Assembly: GCA_041166385.1 (NCBI GenBank)
Contig: JBEEFW010000038.1
Coordinates: forward strand, 20,203-84,202
Source: DASUCS01 sp041166385
GTDB lineage: Bacteria > Actinomycetota > Acidimicrobiia > Acidimicrobiales > JACDCH01
Direction of reading: 5' to 3'
DNA length: 64,000 nucleotides
Shown: one piece after another, positions 7,840-15,194 of the stretch
Layout of the letters: every line of letters starts with the position of its first letter
Position numbering within the stretch: position 1 is the first letter of the stretch
The notes under the pieces: model-generated
The model's database searches: none
The model's input: the letters and a program-made list of their open reading frames with translations, nothing else
What the model was told of the DNA's origin: nothing
Made by a program: the position numbers and the translations under genes

Positions 7840-8877
7840 CGGAGAGTCTGCGCCGCTGCCACTCGCACTGCCGTCGCCGTCGGCATCGCGGACCCACATG
7901 GTGCGCTGCGGCGAACTGGTCTGGATGCCTTCCTGGTCGAACCGCTCCTTGAGGCGCGTGCGCAGCTCGCGCATCACCTTGAACTGCTCCGACGGTCGCG
8001 TCTTGATACCCATGCGGATGTCGATGCCGTCCGCACCCATGTTCTCGACGCCCCAGATCTCCGGCTCCTCGAGCAGCTGGGACGCCCACTCCGCGTCGTG
8101 CCACATCGAATCGGCGACGTCTTTGATCACCTCTTCGGCCCGCCGGAGGTCGGTGTCGTACGACACCGACACATCGAGCAAGGCGCGAGCCCACTCCTGG
8201 CTCTTGTTACCGACCCGCGTGATCTGCCCGTTGGGCACGTGCCACACCGTTCCTTCGACGTCGCGTAGCCGGGTCGTGCGCAGCCCGACAGCTTCGACGG
8301 TCCCCTTGGCTTCGCCGACGTCGATGATGTCTCCGACGCCGTACTGGTCCTCAGCGAGCATGAAGAGCCCGGCGAGGAAGTCCTTCACGAGACTCTGGGC
8401 GCCGAACCCGATGGCCACGCCGGCGATGCCCGCACTCGCGACGAGCGGCCCGAGATTGATGCCGAGCTCGCCAAGGATCGTGACTGCGGCGATCGTGTAC
8501 ACGATCGCGGTGCTGAGGCTCCGCAGGACCGAACCGATCGTCCTGGCCCGGGACGCGGAGCGAGCGTTTCCGTCCGTCGGGATGAGCACCGACGGCGCAT
8601 GCTCTCGAAGGGCGTGAAGGCGGCCACGTCCCTCCGCCGCGCCGGAGATCGTGTCGGTGAACCGCCGGATACCGCGGCGAATGATGCGGTTCACGATCAT
8701 CGCGACGATCACGACGATGAGAATCCGCAGCGGCGCGCCGACGACGTAGTCGATCCCGCCCGCCAGTCCTCGGTTCCCGGTGGCGTCGAAGATCCGGCGG
8801 CAGGCCCAACTCGGCGAGGTTCCGCAGGCGTCGACCACGTCCGGCGACGGTGAGACCTGAACGAGGGCGTGGATCAT
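7810..8877 (-). CDS. MscS-family mechanosensitive ion channel
   Basis: A 355-residue small-conductance mechanosensitive channel that would release solutes on hypo-osmotic shock. Hydrophobic helices lie at about 42-65 and 118-140. The pore-lining TM3 follows with the glycine/alanine pattern IAGVAIGFGAQSLVKDFLAG at 151-170. The beta domain then shows QYGVGDIIDVGEAKGTVEAV and VWHVPNGQITRVGNKSQ, both hallmarks of the family. The C-terminal tail is acidic and Gly/Ser-rich. It overlaps the end of valS by 30 bp tail to tail and is 12 bp downstream of the ferredoxin gene on the same strand. Confidence 0.93.
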   Translation of the reverse strand: MIHALVQVSPSPDVVDACGTSPSWACRRIFDATGNRGLAGGIDYVVGAPLRILIVVIVAMIVNRIIRRGIRRFTDTISGAAEGRGRLHALREHAPSVLIPTDGNARSASRARTIGSVLRSLSTAIVYTIAAVTILGELGINLGPLVASAGIAGVAIGFGAQSLVKDFLAGLFMLAEDQYGVGDIIDVGEAKGTVEAVGLRTTRLRDVEGTVWHVPNGQITRVGNKSQEWARALLDVSVSYDTDLRRAEEVIKDVADSMWHDAEWASQLLEEPEIWGVENMGADGIDIRMGIKTRPSEQFKVMRELRTRLKERFDQEGIQTSSPQRTMWVRDADGDGSASGSGADSPSVVEGDEHL

Positions 8878-8889
8878 GGAGTCGGCCCC

Positions 8890-9144
8890 CTACCCAGATC
8901 GGCGGGCGGCGAGCACCTCGATGAAGATGCACTCGCCCGGGCAGTCGTCCGCCGCCTGCACGACTGCATGCTCGAGATGGCCGGGAACGGACGCCAGGCT
9001 GGCAGAGCTGCCGGGGTCGTTCAGGACGCGGTCGGCCTCCTTGACATAGGCGATGCCGTCCTCCAAGAGGGTGAAGACATCAGGCGCATGGTCGGTGCAC
9101 AAACCGTCGCCGGTGCACAGGTCCTGGTCGATCCACACCTTCAT
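8890..9144 (-). CDS. Single-cluster [3Fe-4S]-type ferredoxin
   Basis: An 84-residue acidic ferredoxin. Cysteines at 10 and 16 (CTGDGLC), 68 and 72 (DDCPGEC) fit the family with one 3Fe-4S cluster, in which the usual second ligand is replaced: here Asp13 sits in the CxxDxxC spacing. Such ferredoxins commonly feed electrons to bacterial P450s; the only P450 in the window is 3.7 kb away at 4000-5223, so the pairing is an inference. No reductase gene is seen nearby. The gene precedes mscS by 12 bp. Confidence 0.88.
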   Translation of the reverse strand: MKVWIDQDLCTGDGLCTDHAPDVFTLLEDGIAYVKEADRVLNDPGSSASLASVPGHLEHAVVQAADDCPGECIFIEVLAARRSG

Positions 9145-9195
9145 CTCACGATCTAGACCACCACAGGCTCGGGAGCGGGTCGAATCGAGAGGCGG

Positions 9196-9226
9196 TTACC
9201 GCCGAGGGCCCTGGGTACGACATAAT
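9196..9226 (+). promoter_or_regulatory. Possible promoter of the MptB-like gene
   Basis: CATAAT (9221-9226) resembles a -10 element 45 bp before the ATG. A weak TTACCG (9196-9201) 19 bp upstream could be a -35, and overlaps the inverted repeat GGCGGTTACCGCC (9191-9203). This gene, unlike many here, has a leader with a CGGAGG ribosome-binding site. Confidence 0.3.
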
Positions 9227-9271
9227 TCGCCCGCCCCCTCGCCCGTGCAGTTCCCGGAGGTTGTTTCCACG

Positions 9272-10810
9272 ATGGCTCTCGAGGTCGCGCCAAGCGCGCC
9301 TGCTGGGCAACGGCGCGCGCTCGTGGGGCCGTACGTCTGGGTCGGGCTCATAGGCAGCGTGCTCATCGCGGTGACCGCGCCCCTCTGGCGCCTGTCCGGG
9401 CCGACCTGGCGGGTCAGCATTCCGGGCGTCCCGCACAACGGCGAACGCCCGTTCACCGCGATCGCCTTCGTGATCGGTGTGTCGATGCTCGGCCTCGCGT
9501 GGATGGGCCTCATCTCGCGGATCGAACGTTGCGGGCTGCCCGATCGCGCTCGCTTGCGCGCCGTCCTCGTCTGTGCGGCGTTGTGGTTTGCTCCGCTGCT
9601 CTTGGGGCCGCCGTTGCTCAGTAGCGACCTGTACAGCTATGCCGCCGAAGGCGCGATGGTCACGCAGGGCCTCGATCCGACGGTTGATGGGATGTACAAG
9701 CTGCACTACGGCGATTACGTGGCGCGCACCGATCCGGTTTGGCGTGGAAATTCGTTCGACAAGTCATTCGGCAATCCATACGGGCCGGTGCAGATGGGAA
9801 GCACTGCGGCCATCGTCGACCTCTCGGGCCATGACGTCGACCTGACGTTGTGGGGACTCCGCCTGCTCGCAGTTGGGTCCGTGTTCGCCTCGGTGTGGGG
9901 GATCTGGCAGATCGCGCGGCACCACGGTGTCGACCCACCGACCGCAGTGGCGATTGCCATCGCCAATCCGATCACGGTCCTGCATCTCGTCGGGGGGGCG
10001 CACAACGACGCGTTCCTGATGGCGTTCCTGGTCACCGGATGCGCGCTCGCGCTGCGCGGCCGATGGGCGCTCGGGGTGGTCTTCATCGCGCTGGCCATGG
10101 GCGTGAAGCTCCCGGCCGCCGCGGCGATCGTGTACCTCGGTTGGGAGCGAGTCGGCGCGACTGCAGCAATCCGAGATCGCTTGCGCAGCGCCGGTCGAGC
10201 GTTGGCGGGCGCTTTCGCGCTCACGCTCGCCTTGTGCGCGCTGATCGGCATCAGTCTCGTCGGCTGGATTGAATCGATGCAGAACAGCGGAAGGACGATG
10301 GGCACGCTGTCACTCACGACGAGGGTCGGTTACGTCGTCAGCTCCGTGTTCCGCGCCATCGGATTGCCCGCCGAAGATGCAACGTGGACCGGACTGTCTC
10401 GCGTCGCCGGACTCGCGGTCGCAGGCGCGCTGTGTCTCTGGATGCTTGCCCGTGTCGACCGCATCGGTGCCATTCGAGCCGCAGCCCTCGCAATGATGGC
10501 GGTCGTGCTGTTGGGGCCGGTCGTGTGGCCTTGGTATCTGGTTCCCGCGATCGCGCTCCTGGGCGCGGCTGGCGCCGGTCGGTGGCGTCCCGCGCTCATC
10601 GTGCTGACGATCGCATTCTCGTTCGAGGTGTTTCCGGTCGGTCAGAACTCGAAGCCGGTGCTCGAGGGCAGTCATTTCATCAGCCTCGGCTTCATCCTCC
10701 TGATCGCGGTCTTGACCATCGCCGCGCCGTTCACCGTCGAGTGGTGGCGCTCGCTGGGCGACGACGAGCTGCCGGGCTCCGGCACGCTCGGCTACGCCCC
10801 CGCCGACTGA
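9272..10810 (+). CDS. MptB-like alpha-1,6-mannosyltransferase (GT-C, polyprenol-phosphate-mannose dependent)
   Basis: A 512-residue polytopic membrane protein with about a dozen hydrophobic segments. The early luminal loop SSDLYSYAAEGAMVTQGLDP (117-136) carries the acidic residue expected of GT-C enzymes and resembles the DxYSYxxxG...GxDPY loop of the MptA/MptB family. NPITVLHLVGGAHNDAF is the second family hallmark. In Corynebacteriales such enzymes extend the alpha-1,6-mannan of lipomannan; here the exact glycan is unknown. ATG 9272 was chosen because CGGAGG (9255-9260) precedes it; upstream codons in the same frame run into the ferredoxin gene. It is a single gene converging on the next operon. 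Confidence 0.85.
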   Translation: MALEVAPSAPAGQRRALVGPYVWVGLIGSVLIAVTAPLWRLSGPTWRVSIPGVPHNGERPFTAIAFVIGVSMLGLAWMGLISRIERCGLPDRARLRAVLVCAALWFAPLLLGPPLLSSDLYSYAAEGAMVTQGLDPTVDGMYKLHYGDYVARTDPVWRGNSFDKSFGNPYGPVQMGSTAAIVDLSGHDVDLTLWGLRLLAVGSVFASVWGIWQIARHHGVDPPTAVAIAIANPITVLHLVGGAHNDAFLMAFLVTGCALALRGRWALGVVFIALAMGVKLPAAAAIVYLGWERVGATAAIRDRLRSAGRALAGAFALTLALCALIGISLVGWIESMQNSGRTMGTLSLTTRVGYVVSSVFRAIGLPAEDATWTGLSRVAGLAVAGALCLWMLARVDRIGAIRAAALAMMAVVLLGPVVWPWYLVPAIALLGAAGAGRWRPALIVLTIAFSFEVFPVGQNSKPVLEGSHFISLGFILLIAVLTIAAPFTVEWWRSLGDDELPGSGTLGYAPAD

Positions 10811-10823
10811 CCCCTTCGCCAAA

Positions 10824-10864
10824 TTGCGCTGCGTGACCCCGCATACGGTGGTCAAGCAGCGCAA
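10824..10864. repeat. 41-bp palindromic element, copy 2 (inverted), between convergent genes
   Basis: Arms TTGCGCTGC (10824-10832) and GCAGCGCAA (10856-10864) are perfect complements. The centre, read on the minus strand, contains TTGACCACCGTATG then CGGGG, matching copies 1 and 3. Arm positions 6-7 differ from the other copies (CT against TC) and the partner arm changes with them. Lying between two convergent 3' ends, it may act as a bidirectional terminator. Confidence 0.8.
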
Positions 10865-10874
10865 GAACGAGAGA

Positions 10875-11204
10875 TCAGGGCGTCGTCTTGATGTAGACGT
10901 CGACGCGGGTGATGCGGTCGTCGACGATCTCGAACACGATCGCCTCGTTCGTACGCCGCCCGGCGACGGTCTCGCAAAGCTCGGCGAACGCCCGACCATC
11001 GACGTAGGTGACGCGCGCGATCTCCATCGAGTAGCCGGGCAGCGTCGGCATCAGCGCTTCGAGGAAGGTCGCGTACACGTCGCGCCCGCGGTACTCGTCG
11101 TTGTACGGCCCGACGCGCACGACATCGTGATGCAGGCACTCCCGCAATCCGTCCCAGTCGTGAGCGGTCAACGCGTCGAGGTAGCGCTCGACGACGTCGG
11201 TCAT
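10875..11204 (-). CDS. NTF2-like (SnoaL/limonene-epoxide-hydrolase fold) protein
   Basis: A 109-residue single-domain protein of the NTF2-like superfamily: N-terminal helix VERYLDALTAHDWDGLRECL, then HHDVVRVGPYNDEYRGRD, then four strands ending in ITRVDVYIKT. This is the usual alpha+beta cone that hosts small isomerases, cyclases and binding proteins. ATG 11204 is chosen because it overlaps the stop of the upstream gene by 4 bp; the longer frame has no homology. It is the last gene of a four-gene coupled operon with a thiolase-like enzyme, so it may act on the same acyl or ring substrate. No catalytic residue can be assigned. Confidence 0.8.
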   Translation of the reverse strand: MTDVVERYLDALTAHDWDGLRECLHHDVVRVGPYNDEYRGRDVYATFLEALMPTLPGYSMEIARVTYVDGRAFAELCETVAGRRTNEAIVFEIVDDRITRVDVYIKTTP

Positions 11205-12235
11205 CCGTACTGAACGGTCTTGCCGTCGCGCCACTCGCGCAGCACGAGGTACGGCCCCTTGAGCGCGCCGCGGTCCCACTGTCCGAAGCCCATCGTCGTA
11301 CCGTCGTGCCCGCTCGACGCCGGGAGCCGCTTCACCCGTTCGAGCCCGTCGCGGATGCCGTCGCGGGTGAGGTGATCGCCGCGCACGATCGCTTCGCCGA
11401 GCATGCGGCCGATGTCGTAGGCGGCCACACCGACCGGTCCAGCCGCCGTGGCCCGGTCTATGTCGCGCAATGCGGCGCGCGTGGCGTTGTCGTCGCTGAC
11501 CGTGTCGACGTAGACCCAGCCGTCCCACGCCTCGCGCCAGTCTCGCTGCGCGTAACCGAACATGAGCGCCGAGTTGGCCACGACCGGGATCTTCCACTCG
11601 AGGGCCTGCACGGCCAATGACACGGTGCGAGCGGCGACGCCGAGGCCGAGATACACGAGCCCGTCCGGCTGCGACGCTTGGAGCCGGGCGACGAGCTCCG
11701 TTGCCTCGGTCGCCAGCGGGTTGATCACCGCGTTGGCGGTGACCTCGATGCCGACTGTCGGGCGAGCGAGCTCGAACCAGTGCGCGTACTGCGACCCGAC
11801 CGGCGAACGATCGTGCACAACCGCCACGCGCTTGATTCCCCGGCTGGCGAGATGCTCCGCAAGGACCGCCGGCTCTTCCTCGAGCGAGCCGACCTGGTAG
11901 TGGAACATGTACTCGCTGCGCGTGATCGCGCCGCCCGTGTAGTTGATGCACGAGAGACCGGCGGCATCCGCGAGATCGCGCACCACGATGCCGTTGTCGC
12001 TGATCGAAGGGCCCACGATCGCGAGCACGCCTTGCTGTTCGAGCGCAGCGAACTTCTGCTCGACGTCGAACGCGGTGCCACTCGGCAAGCCGGCGGCCAG
12101 CTCGCGCACGAACTCGACGGGCCGGTCGAGGTCCACGGTGTCGAGTCCGAGTTGCACCGCCTTGGCGAAGCTGTCACCGCCATCGTGTTGCGGGAAGTCG
12201 TACAGCAGCCCGATACGGATCGGGGCGGCACTCAT
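11201..12235 (-). CDS. Signal-less periplasmic-binding-protein type 1 (Leu-binding fold) protein
   Basis: A 344-residue protein with the two-lobed type 1 binding-protein fold of branched-chain amino-acid transporters: IRIGLLYDFPQHDGG at the start, VLAIVGPSISDNGIVV, SCINYTGGAITRSEYMFHYQ, KRVAVVHDRSPVGSQYA, and GVAAYDIGRMLGEAI. It has no signal peptide or lipobox, since the fold begins at residue 6, and no permease or ATPase is adjacent. Therefore it probably works in the cytoplasm, as a sensor or small-molecule carrier for the neighbouring thiolase/DUF35 enzyme. It overlaps both neighbours by 4 bp. Ligand unknown. Confidence 0.85.
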   Translation of the reverse strand: MSAAPIRIGLLYDFPQHDGGDSFAKAVQLGLDTVDLDRPVEFVRELAAGLPSGTAFDVEQKFAALEQQGVLAIVGPSISDNGIVVRDLADAAGLSCINYTGGAITRSEYMFHYQVGSLEEEPAVLAEHLASRGIKRVAVVHDRSPVGSQYAHWFELARPTVGIEVTANAVINPLATEATELVARLQASQPDGLVYLGLGVAARTVSLAVQALEWKIPVVANSALMFGYAQRDWREAWDGWVYVDTVSDDNATRAALRDIDRATAAGPVGVAAYDIGRMLGEAIVRGDHLTRDGIRDGLERVKRLPASSGHDGTTMGFGQWDRGALKGPYLVLREWRDGKTVQYG

Positions 12236-12657
12236 CGATCGAGCTCGAAGAGTGGGAGCGCGGCGGCATCTGACACCGGCTCGAACGTGACGCGCACGCG
12301 GTCGCCGATCTGGACCGCTTCCGCGGGCGTGCCGATGACGTTGCTCATCATCCGCGGCCCGTCATCCAGATCGATCAGCGCAACCACGAACGGGATCATG
12401 TGCTTGAACGAGCGGCTCGGGTTCTGGCGGATGATCGTGCGGCTGTAGATCGTTCCTCGACCACTCGACTCGATCCAGTCCAGCATCGCCGAGTGGCAGT
12501 TGGTGCACAGCGACCGGCCGTACAACTGCCGCTGGCCGCACACCGAGCACTCCTGCACCAAGAGCTTGCCCTCGAGCGTGCCCGACCAGAACGGCTCGGA
12601 CTCCGCATCGGGGATCGGCGCCACCCGCGGCTTCGCACCCTCCGGCAATTCGGTCAT
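12232..12657 (-). CDS. DUF35 zinc-ribbon/OB-fold protein (ChsH2/acyl-CoA-binding type)
   Basis: A 141-residue protein: an N-terminal helix (DAESEPFWSGTLEGKLLVQE), a four-cysteine zinc ribbon (Cys37, Cys40, Cys51, Cys54) and a C-terminal OB-fold ending in VRVTFEPVSD. In steroid and acyl-CoA degraders this domain binds acyl-CoA and forms a complex with a thiolase-like partner, for example Ltp2 with the DUF35 domain of ChsH2. That partner lies directly upstream with a 4 bp overlap. ATG 12657 is set by that overlap; the longer frame upstream is the shadow of the thiolase gene. Confidence 0.9.
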   Translation of the reverse strand: MTELPEGAKPRVAPIPDAESEPFWSGTLEGKLLVQECSVCGQRQLYGRSLCTNCHSAMLDWIESSGRGTIYSRTIIRQNPSRSFKHMIPFVVALIDLDDGPRMMSNVIGTPAEAVQIGDRVRVTFEPVSDAAALPLFELDR

Positions 12658-13799
12658 GGCGCGTGACTCCCGAGCACGAGCGTCGCTCCGGTCGACAACA
12701 TGCCGCCCGTCCCATGCACGAGCGCAACGTCCGCGTTGGCCACTTGACGGGCGGTGCCTTCCCCGCGCAGCTGGCGGACGGCTTCGACGATGAGGAACAT
12801 CCCTCGCATGCCGGGATGGCAGGCGGAGAGGCCGCCGCCGTCGGTGTTCGTGGGCAACGGGCCGTCCCATTGCAGGCGACCGCCTTCGACGAACGCGCCG
12901 CCCTCGCCCTTGGCGCAGAAACCGAGATCTTCGAGTGTCAGGAGCACGGTGATCGTGAACGAGTCGTAGAGCTGCAGCACGTCGATGTCGGCCAGCGTGA
13001 TGCCGGCGCGCTCGAGCGCGAGCGGTCCGGATTGCGCGGCGGCGGTGAGGTTGATGTCGGGCATCTGGCTGATGTTGAGGTGGTGGGTCAGCGCGTGCGC
13101 CGCTCCGAGGATGTGGGCCGCCGGTTTGCGCAGGTCGCGGGCGCGCTCGTTCGATGTGACGACGCACGCGGCGCCGCCATCGGAGATCACGCAGCAATCG
13201 AGCATGTGCAGCGGGTCGGCAACGAGCCGGGACGCGAGCACGTCGTCGACGGTGATCGGGTCGCGGTACTGCGCCAGCGGGTTGACCGACGCGTGATCGC
13301 GCATCGTCACCGCGATCTCCGCCAGTTGCTCCGACGTCGTGCCGTAGTCGTGTTGATGACGGGCCGCCGCGAGCGCGTAATTGCCAACGAGCGTGTTGCC
13401 CCACACCGCGTCGGCCGCGGCCGGACCGACAGGCGGCGGGCCGGAGCCGCCCGTGCCGAGCCGCCGTCCCATCTGCGACAGCTGCACGCTGCCGTAGGTG
13501 ATCAGCACCACCTCAGCATCGCCGTGGTCGACGGCATGGGCGGCGTGCTCGACGAGCACTTCGAACGACGAACCGCCCGTGTTGGTCTCGTCGAGGTACT
13601 TCGGCGCGAGACCGAAGTACTCGCACAGCTGCACGGCGTGCATCGGGAAGAATCCGGCGGACGCGTAGCCGTCGATCTCGTCCCACGAGATGCCGGCGTC
13701 GGCCAGGGCACGATCGGCCGCGATCGCGTGGACCCCGAGCTCGGTCAGCTCCGGGTGGTGCGGATAGTCGGTGGTGGCAACGCCGGCGATCACAGCCAC
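12654..13799 (-). CDS. Thiolase-superfamily lipid-transfer/aldolase-like protein (Ltp2-like)
   Basis: A 381-residue thiolase-fold protein. Where thiolases carry the nucleophilic cysteine, this one reads NTGGSSFEVL (residues 73-82), so serine replaces it. The HPGM motif near DGGGLSACHPGMRG keeps the histidine region, but the C-terminal Cys-Gly motif reads GTGGMLSTGATLVLG. Loss of both cysteines is typical of the SCP-x/Ltp group. Together with the coupled DUF35 gene this suggests an Ltp2-like retro-aldolase or acyl-CoA lyase, not a true thiolase. The start is GTG 13799, 9 nt after a TAGTGT -10 box. It heads a four-gene leftward operon. Confidence 0.88.
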   Translation of the reverse strand: MAVIAGVATTDYPHHPELTELGVHAIAADRALADAGISWDEIDGYASAGFFPMHAVQLCEYFGLAPKYLDETNTGGSSFEVLVEHAAHAVDHGDAEVVLITYGSVQLSQMGRRLGTGGSGPPPVGPAAADAVWGNTLVGNYALAAARHQHDYGTTSEQLAEIAVTMRDHASVNPLAQYRDPITVDDVLASRLVADPLHMLDCCVISDGGAACVVTSNERARDLRKPAAHILGAAHALTHHLNISQMPDINLTAAAQSGPLALERAGITLADIDVLQLYDSFTITVLLTLEDLGFCAKGEGGAFVEGGRLQWDGPLPTNTDGGGLSACHPGMRGMFLIVEAVRQLRGEGTARQVANADVALVHGTGGMLSTGATLVLGSHAP

Positions 13800-13808
13800 G
13801 GAGCGGGG

Positions 13809-13833
13809 ACACTACCCTGACACGAGCGTCAGG
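13809..13833 (-). promoter_or_regulatory. Promoter and candidate operator of the thiolase operon
   Basis: On the leftward strand TAGTGT (13814 to 13809) ends 9 nt before the GTG start. Immediately upstream, CCTGAC-N6-GTCAGG (13816-13833) is a perfect inverted repeat lying between the -10 and the expected -35, a good place for a repressor. No regulator gene adjoins it. Confidence 0.4.
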
Positions 13834-13844
13834 TTCCGAGCCCG

Positions 13845-13892
13845 ACTGATGTGCACGGACATGACGCTTCCGTCATGCGGGTGCACATCAGT
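13845..13892. repeat. 48-nt hairpin element, ACTG family copy A
   Basis: Outer arms ACTGATGTGCAC (13845-13856) and its complement (13881-13892), an internal 4-nt mismatched region, inner arms ATGACG/CGTCAT and a CTTC loop. It aligns without gaps to 30262-30309, with paired changes at positions 5/44, 8/41 and 17/32. It lies between the divergent thiolase operon and amidohydrolase gene, ending 20 nt before the latter's ATG, so it would form in the amidohydrolase 5' leader. Confidence 0.8.
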
Positions 13893-13911
13893 CGCACAGG
13901 GGGTGGAGGAA

Positions 13912-15189
13912 ATGGACATCGACGATCTGGTGCTCGTGAGCGTCGACGACCACGTCGTCGAGCCGCCCGACATGTTCGAAGCGCACCTGCCCGAGAAGTG
14001 GCGCGACGCTGCGCCGCGGATGGTGACGCGCGACGACGGCACCGACGTGTGGCTCTACGAGGGCAAGGAGATCGTCAACATCGGGCTCAACGCCGTCGCC
14101 GGTCGCCCTCCGGATGAGTACGGCATGGAGCCGACGGCGCTCAGCGACATGCGTCCGGGTTGCTACGACATCCACGAGCGAGTGCGCGACATGGACGCCA
14201 ACGGTCTGCTCGGGTCGATGTGCTTCCCCTCGTTCCCGAACCTCTGCGGGCAGCTGTTCGCGCGGTCGAAGGACAAAGAGTCCGCGCTGCCGATCCTCAA
14301 GGCGTACAACGACTGGCACGTCGACGAGTGGTGCGGGAGCTATCCCGGACGCTTCATCCCGTTGATGATCCCGCCGATCTGGGATCCCGAGGAGATGGCC
14401 ATCGAGGTGCGGCGCCTCTCCGTCAAGGGCTGCCACGCGGTGTCGTTCTCGGAGAACCCCGAGAAGCTCAAGCTCCCGAGCTTTCACTCCGACCACTGGG
14501 ATCCGTTCTGGCAAGCGTGCTCTGACGAGGGGACGATCGTGTGCCTGCACATCGGCTCGTCGTCGCAGCTGGTCGTGACCGCGCAGGATGCGCCGATCGA
14601 CGTACTCATCACGTTGCAGCCGGTGAACATCGTGCAGTGCGCCGCCGATCTCGTGTGGTCGCCGATCCTGCGCAAGTTCCCCGATCTGCGCATCGCGCTG
14701 TCGGAAGGCGGCATCGGCTGGATCCCGTACCTGCTCGAGCGCCTCGATTGGATCTACACGCGTCACCACGCGTGGACCGGACAGGACTTCGACGGTCGGC
14801 TTCCGAGTGAGGTGTTCCGCGAGCGCATCGTCACGTGCTTCATCGACGATCCCACCGGCATCGTCATCCGCGACCGCGTCGGCATCGACTCGATCTGCTG
14901 GGAGGCGGACTATCCGCACTCCGATTCCACGTGGCCGACGTCGCCCGAGTTCTTGATGAAGTCGCTCGACGGCGTGCCCGACGCGGAGATCGACAAGATC
15001 TCACACCTCAACGCGATGCGGCACTTCCGCTTCGACCCGTACTCGGTCCGGCCGCGCGAGCAATGCACCGTTGGCGCACTACGCCGCAAGGCGGCCGACG
15101 AAGGTGTCGACATCTCCCCGTTGTCCGTCGAGTCGCGCCGCAGTGGCCCGCGCGACACCAGCTCGACGTTTCTCACCAAGCGCCACTGA
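13912..15189 (+). CDS. Amidohydrolase-2 (ACMSD-like) family metal-dependent hydrolase/decarboxylase
   Basis: A 425-residue TIM-barrel metal enzyme of the amidohydrolase 2 family. It begins LVSVDDHVVEPPDMF, where the DxH at strand 1 replaces the more usual HxH. FSENPEKLKLPSFHSDHWDPFW and CLHIGSSS follow, with the strand-5/6 histidine. The strand-8 motif WEADYPHSDSTWP supplies the metal-binding Asp. Members decarboxylate or hydrolyse ring-cleavage or carboxylated intermediates. ATG 13912 is chosen for its GTGGAGGA ribosome-binding site; the longer frame upstream would cross the hairpin element. The C-terminal tail of about 50 residues is extra and basic. Substrate unknown. Confidence 0.88.
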   Translation: MDIDDLVLVSVDDHVVEPPDMFEAHLPEKWRDAAPRMVTRDDGTDVWLYEGKEIVNIGLNAVAGRPPDEYGMEPTALSDMRPGCYDIHERVRDMDANGLLGSMCFPSFPNLCGQLFARSKDKESALPILKAYNDWHVDEWCGSYPGRFIPLMIPPIWDPEEMAIEVRRLSVKGCHAVSFSENPEKLKLPSFHSDHWDPFWQACSDEGTIVCLHIGSSSQLVVTAQDAPIDVLITLQPVNIVQCAADLVWSPILRKFPDLRIALSEGGIGWIPYLLERLDWIYTRHHAWTGQDFDGRLPSEVFRERIVTCFIDDPTGIVIRDRVGIDSICWEADYPHSDSTWPTSPEFLMKSLDGVPDAEIDKISHLNAMRHFRFDPYSVRPREQCTVGALRRKAADEGVDISPLSVESRRSGPRDTSSTFLTKRH

Positions 15190-15194
15190 GGATT

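Noticed and set aside
12658..13404. N-terminal extension of the DUF35 gene
   Set aside because: It is low-complexity Arg-rich sequence, antisense-frame shadow of the thiolase gene; the 4 bp overlap start at 12657 is natural.
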